In this document: in pieces, positions 15,983-24,437 of the stretch
How the letters are laid out: the number at the start of each line of letters is the position of its first letter
Numbering within the stretch: position 1 is the first letter of the stretch
Source: JAIVJZ01 sp036386515
GTDB taxonomy: Bacteria > Acidobacteriota > Blastocatellia > Pyrinomonadales > Pyrinomonadaceae
Assembly: GCA_036386515.1 (NCBI GenBank)
Contig: DASVVO010000081.1
Span: 62,001 to 126,000 of the forward strand
Reading direction: 5' to 3'
DNA length: 64,000 nt
Translations under genes and position numbers: made by a program
The notes under the pieces: generated by a model
Database searches by the model: none
What the model saw: only the letters and a program-made list of their open reading frames with translations
What the model was told of the DNA's origin: nothing

Positions 15983-16816
15983 ATGAACGGCATGGCCGAC
16001 GGCTTCGACGGCGCGCAGCATCTCGCCGAATCGATCGCGCGCGTGCTGGAAGACGGCGCGGTCGGCGTTCTCGCCACCCTCGTCGAAGCCTCGCCGCCGC
16101 ACCGCGCGGGCGCAAAATTACTCATCGACAGTTCGGGCGAATTGGCGACGGGCGGCACGAACGAACGCGCGCTCGATGAATCGATCGCGCGCCGCGCCGT
16201 CGTCTTTCTCAACTCGCGCGCCGAGGCGCAGACTTTCCCGGTCGCCGAGTTTGCGCCGGAACTCGCGGCGCGAGGCGGGGCGCGTGTCTTGTTCGAGCGC
16301 ATCGAGGCGGAGCCGCGCGTCGTCGTGTGCGGCGCGGGGCACGTCGGCGCGTCGCTAGCGCGACTGGCCGTGGCCGTCGGCTATCGCGTCACGCTCATCG
16401 ACGACCGCGCGGACTTCGTAACCCGCGCACGCTTCCCCGAAGCAGGCATCGAACTCGTCGCGGCGGCGGAAGGTTGGGAGCGCGCCGTGCAAACATCTGT
16501 GGGCAAGGGGCGCGGCGTGTACGTCGCCGTCGTCACGCGCGGTCACAACGAGGACGAGGAGTGCATGCGCGCCGTCGTCGCCGCGCGGCCGGATTACGTC
16601 GGGATGATCGGCAGCCGGCGACGCACGAACATCGTGTTGGAACGGCTGCGCGAAGCGGGCGTCGGGGTTGAAATTTTAAGAGAGGTGCGCGCGCCCGTGG
16701 GGCTGGACATCGGCGCGGTGTCGCCGGAAGAGGTTGCGCTCGCGGTGCTCGCGGAGATCGTGGCAGCGCGTCGCGGCGGCACGGGCGCGCCGCTCTCCGC
16801 CTGGCGTCGAGAGTGA
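15983..16816 (+). CDS. XdhC/CoxI-family protein with Rossmann domain
   Basis: The ATG at 15983 follows the upstream stop by 2 nt; the longer open frame upstream is a shadow. Residues about 15-100 resemble a diverged XdhC N-terminal domain (G-A-V-G-V-L-A-T-L-V ... H-R-A-G-A-K-L-L). From about 112 there is the XdhC Rossmann domain: V-V-V-C-G-A-G-H-V-G-A-S-L-A, T-L-I-D-D-R, V-T-R-G-H-N-E-D-E-E, Y-V-G-M-I-G-S-R-R-R and A-P-V-G-L-D-I-G-A. It should insert or sulfurate molybdopterin cofactor in a hydroxylase encoded elsewhere. The gene at 15160 may supply the complete N-terminal domain. Confidence 0.88.
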   Translation: MNGMADGFDGAQHLAESIARVLEDGAVGVLATLVEASPPHRAGAKLLIDSSGELATGGTNERALDESIARRAVVFLNSRAEAQTFPVAEFAPELAARGGARVLFERIEAEPRVVVCGAGHVGASLARLAVAVGYRVTLIDDRADFVTRARFPEAGIELVAAAEGWERAVQTSVGKGRGVYVAVVTRGHNEDEECMRAVVAARPDYVGMIGSRRRTNIVLERLREAGVGVEILREVRAPVGLDIGAVSPEEVALAVLAEIVAARRGGTGAPLSAWRRE

Positions 16817-16907
16817 AGGGGCGGGGAAGTTTTGCCGACGTTGAATCACGGAGAGTCGTTCGTCTCCGCCGGGCATGGCTCAAGTGAACGCGTGCCGCCG
16901 GAAATAG

Positions 16908-17720
16908 TCATCCTGAAGCTGCGGGCGTGAGGTCGGAGTCGGCCGCGCTCTCCGTCCGCGTTTGCTCGCGCATCGTCAAACTCGCTTCCAGTCGCTTTCG
17001 TTTCTTCCCCATGATCAAACCGTGGACGGTCATCACCGGGCCGATGCTCATGTAGATGAAACCCGCGAGCGCGACGAAGCCGCGGGTGCCCCGGCTGGCG
17101 AGCGCAATCGAGAGCAGGCCGATGCACATGTGCAGGATGTTCTCATCCAACTCGGTTCGCGTGTCCAGCACTTCGAGCGGGTTCAACTCCAACTCGGCGC
17201 GCTTCGCGTAGGCGCGCCAGTAGAGCAGCGCGAAGACGGCGAAGACGGCCACGTAGCCGATGCTGAAGACGATCATCATCCGCCCCATCTGGCTGTTCTC
17301 GACGGCCGCCACCAACTCGCCCGTCGGCAGCCGCACACGGTTGTCCACGCCGAGCGCCATGTTGACGAGCAGCGTCCAGACGAATTTCAGCGGGTAGACG
17401 TAGAACAGCACGACGAACAGCAGCGCGGCGTTTAAGACGAACGTGAGCGCATCGTTCAACCCGTAACGGCGGAAGAATTTGTACTGCTGGTACCAGACGA
17501 GGATGAGCATCGCGAAGGAGACGGCGAAGGCGGCGAAGCCGCGCATCATCTCCATCAACGCGTCGAAGGTGCGCGGCACTTCGAGCGAGACGACGAGCAG
17601 CGTGATCGCGAAGCCGAACACCGCGTCGCTCAGAGCCTCGATGCGCGACACCTCGCGGCCGCGCATGCGAAACTTGCGGCTGATTCCGATCTCGCTCTCG
17701 ATCAACTTTTCGCGAATCAT
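16908..17720 (-). CDS. TMEM175-family (DUF1211) potassium channel-like protein
   Basis: A membrane protein of 270 aa with about six transmembrane helices. The first helix carries R-I-E-A-L-S-D-A-V-F-G-F-A-I-T-L-L-V, the R-x-x-x-(F/L)-S-D signature of TMEM175/DUF1211 channels; Leu stands where Phe is usual. Bacterial members form tetrameric K+ leak channels. The C-terminal 35 residues are charged and cytoplasmic. It is convergent with the xdhC-like gene; a short gap separates it from the NTF2-like gene upstream. Confidence 0.8.
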   Translation of the reverse strand: MIREKLIESEIGISRKFRMRGREVSRIEALSDAVFGFAITLLVVSLEVPRTFDALMEMMRGFAAFAVSFAMLILVWYQQYKFFRRYGLNDALTFVLNAALLFVVLFYVYPLKFVWTLLVNMALGVDNRVRLPTGELVAAVENSQMGRMMIVFSIGYVAVFAVFALLYWRAYAKRAELELNPLEVLDTRTELDENILHMCIGLLSIALASRGTRGFVALAGFIYMSIGPVMTVHGLIMGKKRKRLEASLTMREQTRTESAADSDLTPAASG

Positions 17721-17793
17721 CCCCTCTCCTTCGCGCCGCTCGGATGCGGCCGCGCCGCCGTCGTGTCGGCGCGGGCGGCAATGCTCACGGGAG

Positions 17794-18432
17794 CTATTTC
17801 TTCTTCACCGTGAGATATTTCCGCGGGAGCGGGTTCGCGGCGTCTTCGGCCTGCCAGAAGATCGTCACGACCCACCAGCGTTTGCCGTCGTTCATGAGTT
17901 GAATGCTGTTGATGCCGCGCACGAAGGGCTTCGGGTCGGCGGTGGCGTGGCGACCTTCGTAGACGCTGAAGATCTGCGCGATGCTGCCGAAAGTCTCTAC
18001 GTGATTGGCGATTGACCGCTCGAAGAATCCCTGTTCCTCCATGAACTTGCCCGACGATGCGATGAACTCTTCGGGGGTGAGAGCGCGCGTGGCAAATTCT
18101 CCGGTCGGGCGTTTGAAGGTCGGGATGAGGCGCGCGCCGGGAACAAAGAGCGAGCGGAAACGATCCCAGTTGCGCGGCTTGCCCTTCGCGCCGGAGATGG
18201 AATCGTAGATGGCGGCGAGGATGGCATCGAGCGAATTAACGTCCGCCGGGTTGGCGGCCGGCGGCGTCGGGGCGGGCTGTTGGCCGGTGGTCGTGGGCTG
18301 TTGCATCTTGAGAAAGAGTTGCGGCCGGGAAGTCGATTGCGCGTGCGCCGGTTGAGTCGTTGCGTGGCAGGCGAACAACAGCAAACAGCCGCACACGACG
18401 AACGGGCTGAAGCGCGCTGGCAGACGTGTCAT
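17794..18432 (-). CDS. Secreted NTF2/SnoaL-like protein, possible lipoprotein
   Basis: The N-terminus has a signal peptide with L-L-F-A-C, a possible lipobox with Cys at about 22. A Pro/Gln-rich linker follows. The domain at about 65-205 shows the SnoaL/NTF2 pattern (helical start A-I-L-A-A-I-Y-D-S-I, then R-F-R-S-L-F-V-P-G-A-R-L, S-I-A-N-H-V-E-T-F-G-S-I-A-Q-I-F-S-V-Y-E, and the final strand W-W-V-V-T-I-F-W-Q). Catalytic function cannot be told. It is divergent from the MFS gene. Confidence 0.65.
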   Translation of the reverse strand: MTRLPARFSPFVVCGCLLLFACHATTQPAHAQSTSRPQLFLKMQQPTTTGQQPAPTPPAANPADVNSLDAILAAIYDSISGAKGKPRNWDRFRSLFVPGARLIPTFKRPTGEFATRALTPEEFIASSGKFMEEQGFFERSIANHVETFGSIAQIFSVYEGRHATADPKPFVRGINSIQLMNDGKRWWVVTIFWQAEDAANPLPRKYLTVKKK

Positions 18433-18615
18433 AATATTCTCCTGAAGCTGGAAGATGAAAGCAGAAACACCGGGGCGCGAATTTTCGCATGCCCGCGATT
18501 AGACCACGACTCGCTGCCCGCCCGCAAAACTTCCGCTCCGGCGCGGGCGAAAAGTTGCGACATTTCCCGGCGGCGGTTTGAGTCGAACGGCCGCCGGATG
18601 GTATCAAGTTAAATC

Positions 18616-19902
18616 ATGCCTGTTCTGGTTGAGCCAAACGCCGGGTCGTCAACTCGTTCGAGCGAGATGTTTCGCGCGCTCACGCATCGCAACTTTCGCC
18701 TGTTTTGGGCGGGCGCGTTCCTGTCCAACATCGGCACGTGGATGCAGACGGTGGCGCAGGGCTGGCTCGTCCTGCACCTCACGGACTCGGCTTTCTGGCT
18801 CGGCGTTGACGGCTTCGCGGCCACTTCGCCCGGTCTCGTCCTGACGCTGCTCGGCGGCGTCTTCGCCGACCGCATCGACCGCAAGCGTCTGCTCATCTAC
18901 ACGCAGGCGGGCGCGGGGCTGACCGCCCTCGCGCTCGCGCTCCTGATCGCCACCGGGGCGGTTAGCGATGCGGGGCACGTCTGGATCATTCTGGTGGCCT
19001 CGTTCATCACGGGCTGTTGCTTCTCGCTCGCGTCGCCTTCGTATCAAGCGATCACGATTGACCTCGTCGGGCGCGAAGATTTGACGAACGCCATCGCGCT
19101 CAACTCGACGCAGTTTCAACTCTCGCGCGTCGTCGGCCCCGCGCTCGCCGGAGTCGGCTTCCAACTCTTCGGGCTGGCGGGCTGCTTCTTCGTCAACGGC
19201 CTCTCCTTCATCGCCATCATCATCGCCCTCTCGCTCGTGCGGATCAAATCGCCCGACGGGACGACGGCGGCGGCGCGCAACGCGAACGGCGAGCGGCAGA
19301 CGATGTGGCGCGATTTGACGAACGGTTTCAGCTACGTGTGGAGCCGCCCGCGCGTGTTCGTGCTGCTGTTGATCTCGGCGGTGGCGAGTTTATTCGGCGC
19401 GCCCTACATGACGCTGATGCCTCTGTTTACGCGCGACGTGCTCGGCCTCGGCGAAACCGGCCTCTCGGTGATGATGGGCGTGGCGGGCGCAGGTTCGTTT
19501 CTCGCCGCGCTGATGCTCACGTTCCTCGGCAATTTGCGCCGCAAAGGTCTCTACGTACTCGGCGGCTCGGCGGCGTTCGGCCTGTGCCTCGTCGGGTTCT
19601 CGCTCTCCAGAAACGTCACGTGGTCGCTCGTGATGCTGTTCGGCCTCGGCTTCTCCATCGTCTGCTCCATCGCCGTGACCAACATGCTGCTGCAAAAACT
19701 CGTGACCGACGAGATGCGCGGGCGCGTGATGAGCATGTTCATGCTCTCGTTCATCGGCGCGTGGCCGATCGGCAGCTTCATCGCCGGGGTCGCCGCACGC
19801 CGCTTCGGCGCGCCCCACACGCTCGCCGCCGGCGGCATCGTCATCGTTCTCTTCAACCTCTACGTCGCCCTCCGCAACCCGCGCCTGCGCGCGCTCGACT
19901 GA
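18616..19902 (+). CDS. MFS transporter, EntS-like
   Basis: A 428-aa inner-membrane exporter of the major facilitator superfamily, closest in pattern to the MFS_3/EntS group. It starts with F-R-A-L-T-H-R-N-F-R-L-F-W-A-G and has about twelve hydrophobic helices. Motif A is G-G-V-F-A-D-R-I-D-R-K-R between helices 2 and 3. The second half repeats the pattern around L-R-R-K-G-L and E-M-R-G-R-V-M-S. The substrate is unknown. A weak hairpin terminator follows. Confidence 0.85.
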   Translation: MPVLVEPNAGSSTRSSEMFRALTHRNFRLFWAGAFLSNIGTWMQTVAQGWLVLHLTDSAFWLGVDGFAATSPGLVLTLLGGVFADRIDRKRLLIYTQAGAGLTALALALLIATGAVSDAGHVWIILVASFITGCCFSLASPSYQAITIDLVGREDLTNAIALNSTQFQLSRVVGPALAGVGFQLFGLAGCFFVNGLSFIAIIIALSLVRIKSPDGTTAAARNANGERQTMWRDLTNGFSYVWSRPRVFVLLLISAVASLFGAPYMTLMPLFTRDVLGLGETGLSVMMGVAGAGSFLAALMLTFLGNLRRKGLYVLGGSAAFGLCLVGFSLSRNVTWSLVMLFGLGFSIVCSIAVTNMLLQKLVTDEMRGRVMSMFMLSFIGAWPIGSFIAGVAARRFGAPHTLAAGGIVIVLFNLYVALRNPRLRALD

Positions 19903-19909
19903 CAACCAG

Positions 19910-20008
19910 AGCCGTGAAGCGTATAACAGCCCTCAATCGTCAGTCGTCACAGGTGATAGAGAGAAAACCTGTTTCCTTACATTCACGATTCACGCTTCGC
20001 GGCTTTTA
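19910..20008 (+). terminator. Terminator-like hairpin after the MFS gene
   Basis: AGCCGTGAAGCGT (19910-19922) pairs with ACGCTTCGCGGCT (19992-20004) with one mismatch, followed by TTTT. The loop of about 70 nt is long for an intrinsic terminator. Confidence 0.45.
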
Positions 20009-20109
20009 ACCTTCGTTCCGCAAGAAACCGGCGCGCGGGCGTTCTAGAGTAGACGGGCGGCCGGCCTGGCGCGCCCGCCCGTCAAATTGAATTTTCGAGG
20101 AGACCCCTT

Positions 20110-22455
20110 ATGCGCTGCCGACAAATTGCCGCTTGCCTCTGTTTCAACGTCCTGATCTTCTTCGCCTTCGCCGCCGGGGCGACGCAGGCGCAGGGCATCA
20201 TCGTGCCCCGCCCGTGCGAGACGTGCCCGCGCCCGCCGCGCCCGCCGCAGTTGCCGCCCGCGCTGCCCGTCAAGTCGATCAAGCTCGACACGAAGATCAG
20301 CGCGCAGGTGGCGACCACGCACGTCGAACAAATCTTCCGCAACGACTCGGACGCGACGCTCGAAGGCACCTACTTCTTCCCCATCCCGGAAACCGCCTCC
20401 GTCTCCGAATTCGCCATCTGGGACGGCGACCGCCGCCTCGTCGGCGAAGTGCGCTCGCGCGAGGAGGCGCGGCGCATCTACGATGCCATCGTGCGCAAGC
20501 AACGCGACCCCGGTCTGCTCGAATACGCCGGGAAAGACTTGTTTCAGGCGAGCATCTTCCCCATTCCGCCGCGCTCGGACAAGAAGTTGGAGTTGACCTA
20601 CACGCAGGTGCTCAAGGCGCAATCGGGCACGGTCTCCTATCGCTACCCGCTCGGCACGAATCACAACCTCGCCTCGATCGGCCGCGTGTCCGGCTCGCTC
20701 GACATCGAAGGCAACCAGCCGCTGCGCAACATCTATTCGCCGAGCCACGCCGTCGAAGTGCGCCCGTCGCAAGGCGGCCAGCGCGCGCGCGTGTCGTTTG
20801 AGACGGCCGGGGCGGGAGGGCGCGAACAGCAGGACTTCCAACTCTTCTACACGCTCTCCGGCGAAGACTTCGGGATGTCGCTGCTGACGCACCGCGAGCC
20901 GGGCAAGGACGGCTATTTCCTCTTGATGATTTCGCCGAAAGACAACTGGGCGGAGAGCGAGTACACGGCGAAAGACATCGTCTTCGTGATCGACACCTCC
21001 GGTTCGATGGCCGAGGAAGGGAAGATGGAAAAGGCGCGCGCCGCGATGCTGTTCGGCGTCAAGACGCTGCGCCCGGAAGATCGCTTCAACGTCATCTCGT
21101 TCGCGGGCGAGGAACGCTTGATGGAGGGCAGCCTCATTCAAGCGGACGAGCGCGGCCGGGCGCGCGGCATCGCGTTCGTCGAGAAGTTGCGGCCGACGGG
21201 CGGCACGAACATCAACGGCGCGCTCGAAGCCGGACTCAAACAGTTCGACACGAGCGACCGGCCGAAAATGCTCGTCTTCATGACGGACGGCCTGCCCACC
21301 GTCGGCGTGACGAACCCGCAACGGATCGTGGAGAACGCGCGCGCCGCGCGGCGGACAAACACGCGCCTGTTTACGTTCGGCGTCGGCTACGACGTGAACA
21401 CCGCGCTGCTCGACACGGTGGCGAGCGAGAACGGCGGCACGGCCGATTACGTCGAGCCGAAAGAGGACTTGGAGTTGAAAGTCTCGAACTTCTTCGCCAA
21501 GGTCAGTTATCCCGTGCTCACCGATCTCGCGCTCGACATGGGCGGCGTCGAAACCGACCTCGTCTACCCGCGCGCGCTGCCCGATCTCTTTCGCGGCGCG
21601 CAGGTGACTTTGATCGGCCGCTACCGCAACGCGAGCGACCTGCGGGACGTGCGCCTGCGCCTCTCCGGGCGGAGCGCGCGCGAGCGGCGCAGTTTCGCCT
21701 ACGAGAATTTGCGCTTCCCCGCCAATTCCGACGACAACGATTTTCTCCCGCGCCTGTGGGCGACGCGTCGCGTCGGCTGGCTGATGGAACAGATGCGCTC
21801 GAACGGCGAGGCGCGCGAGTTGCGCGATGAAGTGGTTGACCTCGGCACGCGCTACGGCATCGTCACGCCTTACACGTCCTACCTCGCGCTCGAACCCGGC
21901 GCGGTGGTGACGGACGCGGACGCCGCCACCCGCACGAACCGTGATTCGGGATTTATCACCAATGGTACCGCCAACCGCAGGCCGAGACCGTCGCCGCAGC
22001 AGGCGCGCAAGACGGGAACTTCGGGCGGCTCGGTGGGCGGCGCGGGCGCGGGCGGCAACGTCTCGACCGCCCCGGTGGATGCGAGTCCGCCGGTGCTCAT
22101 GCCGACGCCCATGCCCGCCCCGATGCCGACGACGGGCGCGGCGGCCGTCAGGGACAGCAAACGCGAGCGAGCGCGCCAAGAATCCGTGCGCGCCGAGGAA
22201 GACGAGTCTTCAGCGGCGGCGTCAGCCGTGATGCGCAAGGTCGCGGGCAAGACCTTCTACCTGCGCGACGGCGTGTGGACGGACGCGGACTACAAGGCGG
22301 ACGCGAGTGTGCCGGAGACGACGCTCGTCTTCGGCAGCGACGCCTACTTCGAACTCCTCAAACGCGAGCGCAAGCTGGCTGAATTCTTCGCCCTCGGCGA
22401 ACGCGTGGTGGTCGTCTACAAAGGACAGGTCTACCGCGTCAACGCCGCGCCCTGA
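20110..22455 (+). CDS. Secreted VIT and von Willebrand factor A domain protein
   Basis: An N-terminal signal peptide (to about residue 28, A-Q-A-Q-G) is followed by a short Cys/Pro-rich segment. The VIT (inter-alpha-trypsin) domain spans about 50-185 (V-E-Q-I-F-R-N-D-S-D-A-T-L-E-G-T-Y-F-F-P ... R-R-I-Y-D-A-I-V-R). The vWA domain at about 289-460 has a complete MIDAS: D-T-S-G-S-M at 295-300, T-G-G-T-N-I-N and M-T-D-G-L-P-T. A Pro/Gly-rich segment at about 620-690 precedes a small C-terminal domain. VIT-vWA proteins mediate metal-dependent protein binding in the envelope. GAGGAG lies upstream of the ATG. A partner is not visible. Confidence 0.9.
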   Translation: MRCRQIAACLCFNVLIFFAFAAGATQAQGIIVPRPCETCPRPPRPPQLPPALPVKSIKLDTKISAQVATTHVEQIFRNDSDATLEGTYFFPIPETASVSEFAIWDGDRRLVGEVRSREEARRIYDAIVRKQRDPGLLEYAGKDLFQASIFPIPPRSDKKLELTYTQVLKAQSGTVSYRYPLGTNHNLASIGRVSGSLDIEGNQPLRNIYSPSHAVEVRPSQGGQRARVSFETAGAGGREQQDFQLFYTLSGEDFGMSLLTHREPGKDGYFLLMISPKDNWAESEYTAKDIVFVIDTSGSMAEEGKMEKARAAMLFGVKTLRPEDRFNVISFAGEERLMEGSLIQADERGRARGIAFVEKLRPTGGTNINGALEAGLKQFDTSDRPKMLVFMTDGLPTVGVTNPQRIVENARAARRTNTRLFTFGVGYDVNTALLDTVASENGGTADYVEPKEDLELKVSNFFAKVSYPVLTDLALDMGGVETDLVYPRALPDLFRGAQVTLIGRYRNASDLRDVRLRLSGRSARERRSFAYENLRFPANSDDNDFLPRLWATRRVGWLMEQMRSNGEARELRDEVVDLGTRYGIVTPYTSYLALEPGAVVTDADAATRTNRDSGFITNGTANRRPRPSPQQARKTGTSGGSVGGAGAGGNVSTAPVDASPPVLMPTPMPAPMPTTGAAAVRDSKRERARQESVRAEEDESSAAASAVMRKVAGKTFYLRDGVWTDADYKADASVPETTLVFGSDAYFELLKRERKLAEFFALGERVVVVYKGQVYRVNAAP

Positions 22456-22457
22456 GA

Positions 22458-22606
22458 AATAGGGAAAGGGTGAAAGGGGAAGGGGCAAAGGGGAAGGGGC
22501 AAAGGGTAAGGGGTAAAGGGGAAGGGCGAAGGAAAGCGTTCAATCGGTTGAGCGTGGTTTCTTTTCCTTTCCCCTTACCCCTTACCCCTTACCCCTTCCC
22601 CTTATG
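22458..22606. repeat. Palindromic word-repeat element, GGGGTAA type
   Basis: The left arm (22458-22531) has many GGGGAAGGGGCAAAGGGG words, including four GGGG tracts spaced 2-4 nt (22476-22499). The right arm (about 22563-22606) has four to five CCCCTTACCCC words. The spacer contains AAGCGTTCAATCGGTTGAGC, an inverted repeat. Confidence 0.88.
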
Positions 22607-22730
22607 CCTTTAACCTCCCACCTGCCGCCTTGTCTCACAGCCCCCGGTTCGTGTAAAACAAAAGCCTCTCACCGAAAAATCGAGCCGGGGCTGTCGCTCT
22701 CTGCAAACTGGGTTCGGAGAAAACTGTCGT

Positions 22731-23777
22731 ATGAATAGCGAGAAAGTCGTCGTCGGCCGCCGTCGTGGCCGGAGGCGTGCGTTCGCGGCGTCGTTGGTCG
22801 CGTCGTGCCTGTCGGTCGTCGCGCTGGCGTTGGCAGTGGCGGCGGCGGGCGCGCAGCCGCAACGAGGCGAAGGATGGACGGGCACGCGGCACGGCGCGGC
22901 GGGCAGGGATTTGAACGCCGTCTATTTCACGGACGGCAAGCGCGGCTGGATGGGAGGCGACGGCGGACTCGTCTATCGCACCGAAGACGGCGGGCGCACG
23001 TGGGTCGGGCAGCCCGTCGGCACGAGCGACCAGATCAACGATCTCTACTTCCACAACAAAGAGGACGGCTACCTCGTCGCGGGGAGCGGCATCTACGTCA
23101 CCTCCGATAGCGGGCGCACGTGGCGCGAGGGGCGTCGGTTCAGCCACGCGGATTTCGGCGGCGGCACGCCCGAACTCTACAGCGTGCGCTTCGCGAACAG
23201 GAAGAAGGGTTGGATCGTCGGCTCGATCAGCCGCCGCGATGTCGTCACGGACAGCCTCGTGCTGTACACGGACGACGCGGGCGCGACGTGGCGCAGGCAA
23301 CTCGTCCCTTCGCGCGACGAGTTGATCCATCTCGCCTTCGCAGACGACAGACGCGGCTGGATCGCCGGCGACAAAGGCACGATCCTCGCCACCACCGACG
23401 GCGGTTTGAATTGGTCGCGCCAGCGCACGGGAACCAACGCGACGATCTATCACGTGCATTTCGTTGACGACGATCACGGGTGGGCGGTCGGCGAGCGCGG
23501 CACGATCCTGCGCACCACGAACGGCGGCGCGACGTGGGCGGCGTCCGTCCTGCCGGGGCTACAGCCGCGCCCGACGTTCTTGAGCGTTAAGTTCGCTGGC
23601 AAGGAACAAGGTTGGATCGTCGGGCGCGGCGGCCGTATCCTGCGCACGGACGACGGCGGGCGCACCTGGCTGCAACAGGAGAGCGGCACGAAGCAGCACC
23701 TCTACGCCCTCTTCATCGGCAAAAAGCAGAACTGGGCGGTCGGCGGCGACGGCATGGTCTTGCAGTACGAGCGGTGA
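22731..23777 (+). CDS. Secreted YCF48/BNR-type beta-propeller protein
   Basis: A 348-aa protein with an N-terminal signal peptide (R-R-R-G-R-R-R-A-F, hydrophobic to about residue 38). Six repeats follow, each with a Gly-W turn (G-W-M-G-G, G-W-I-V-G, G-W-I-A-G, G-W-A-V-G) and a D-G-G-x-T-W-type Asp-box. This is the pattern of YCF48-like photosystem II assembly factors and sialidase-like propellers. Such proteins are common as periplasmic or surface propellers in non-photosynthetic bacteria; nothing photosynthetic is near. Function is unknown beyond a probable binding scaffold. Confidence 0.85.
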   Translation: MNSEKVVVGRRRGRRRAFAASLVASCLSVVALALAVAAAGAQPQRGEGWTGTRHGAAGRDLNAVYFTDGKRGWMGGDGGLVYRTEDGGRTWVGQPVGTSDQINDLYFHNKEDGYLVAGSGIYVTSDSGRTWREGRRFSHADFGGGTPELYSVRFANRKKGWIVGSISRRDVVTDSLVLYTDDAGATWRRQLVPSRDELIHLAFADDRRGWIAGDKGTILATTDGGLNWSRQRTGTNATIYHVHFVDDDHGWAVGERGTILRTTNGGATWAASVLPGLQPRPTFLSVKFAGKEQGWIVGRGGRILRTDDGGRTWLQQESGTKQHLYALFIGKKQNWAVGGDGMVLQYER

Positions 23778-23780
23778 CGG

Positions 23781-23815
23781 TAAGGGATGAAGGCGAAGGG
23801 ATGAGGGATGAATGA
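23781..23815. repeat. Solo GATGAGG-type arm
   Basis: AGGGATGAAGGCGAAGGGAT and GAGGGATGAATG in one orientation only, without an inverted partner before the next gene. It looks like a half or decayed element. Confidence 0.6.
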
Positions 23816-23851
23816 AACCAACAGGCGAGCGATTCGCGGGGAGCGGCGGCG

Positions 23852-24334
23852 ATGAAAGACGCCCTCGAAGACTTCCGGCGGACGATCGAAACGGCGGCCG
23901 CGCGGCTCGGCGCGCTCGACGAAACGGAAGCGCAAACGCCGCGCGCGGCGGGCGCGTGGACGCCGAAAGAGATCGTCGGGCATTTGATAGACTCGGCGGC
24001 CAACAATCACGCGCGGTTCGTGCGCGCGCAGTTCACGGACGATCTCGTCTTCCCCGGTTATGCCCAAGAGGAATGGGTGCGCGCGCAACGCTACAACCAG
24101 GAGTCCTGGACGCTGCTCGTCGAACTCTGGAAGACGTACAACCTGCATCTGCTCCACGTGATGGCCTGCGCGCCGGAGGAGACTTTGCGGCGGCCGCGCA
24201 GGGAACATTCGCTCGACCAGATCGCCTGGCGGACGGTTGACGCGAATCAACCGGCGACGCTCGAATACCTGATGCGCGATTACGTGGCGCATTTGCAGAG
24301 TCATCTGCGGCAGATTTTCGGCGAGGCCGGATGA
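23852..24334 (+). CDS. DinB-fold metal-dependent hydrolase-like protein
   Basis: A 160-aa four-helix DinB/YfiT-like protein. The expected metal-binding histidines are present: I-V-G-H-L-I-D-S (about residue 49), L-L-H-V-M (about 103) and Y-V-A-H-L-Q-S-H near the C-terminus. W-T-P-K-E-I-V-G-H-L is the typical helix 2 motif. Members include bacillithiol/mycothiol transferases and uncharacterised stress proteins; the substrate cannot be told. GGGGAGCGGCG precedes the ATG. Confidence 0.8.
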   Translation: MKDALEDFRRTIETAAARLGALDETEAQTPRAAGAWTPKEIVGHLIDSAANNHARFVRAQFTDDLVFPGYAQEEWVRAQRYNQESWTLLVELWKTYNLHLLHVMACAPEETLRRPRREHSLDQIAWRTVDANQPATLEYLMRDYVAHLQSHLRQIFGEAG

Positions 24335-24369
24335 GCGCGGGCGGGAGAAGAATTTAAAGGCGGGAATGA

Positions 24370-24403
24370 GAAGGGCGCGACGATGATCACCGTCGCGCCC
24401 TTC
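24370..24403. terminator. Hairpin between convergent genes
   Basis: GAAGGGCGCGACG (24370-24382) pairs perfectly with CGTCGCGCCCTTC (24391-24403) across an 8-nt loop. T-content after the stem is modest on both strands; it probably serves both genes. Confidence 0.65.
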
Positions 24404-24437
24404 GCGTTTACGTCTCCGGCCGTCTATGCCCCGCGTC

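Noticed and set aside
20044..22179. A 711-codon minus-strand frame opposite the VIT/vWA gene
   Set aside because: Arg/Ala/His-rich shadow; the plus-strand frame has a signal peptide, VIT and MIDAS motifs.
22731..23777. Photosystem II assembly role for the YCF48-like protein
   Set aside because: No photosynthesis gene is present; YCF48-like propellers are widespread in heterotrophs.
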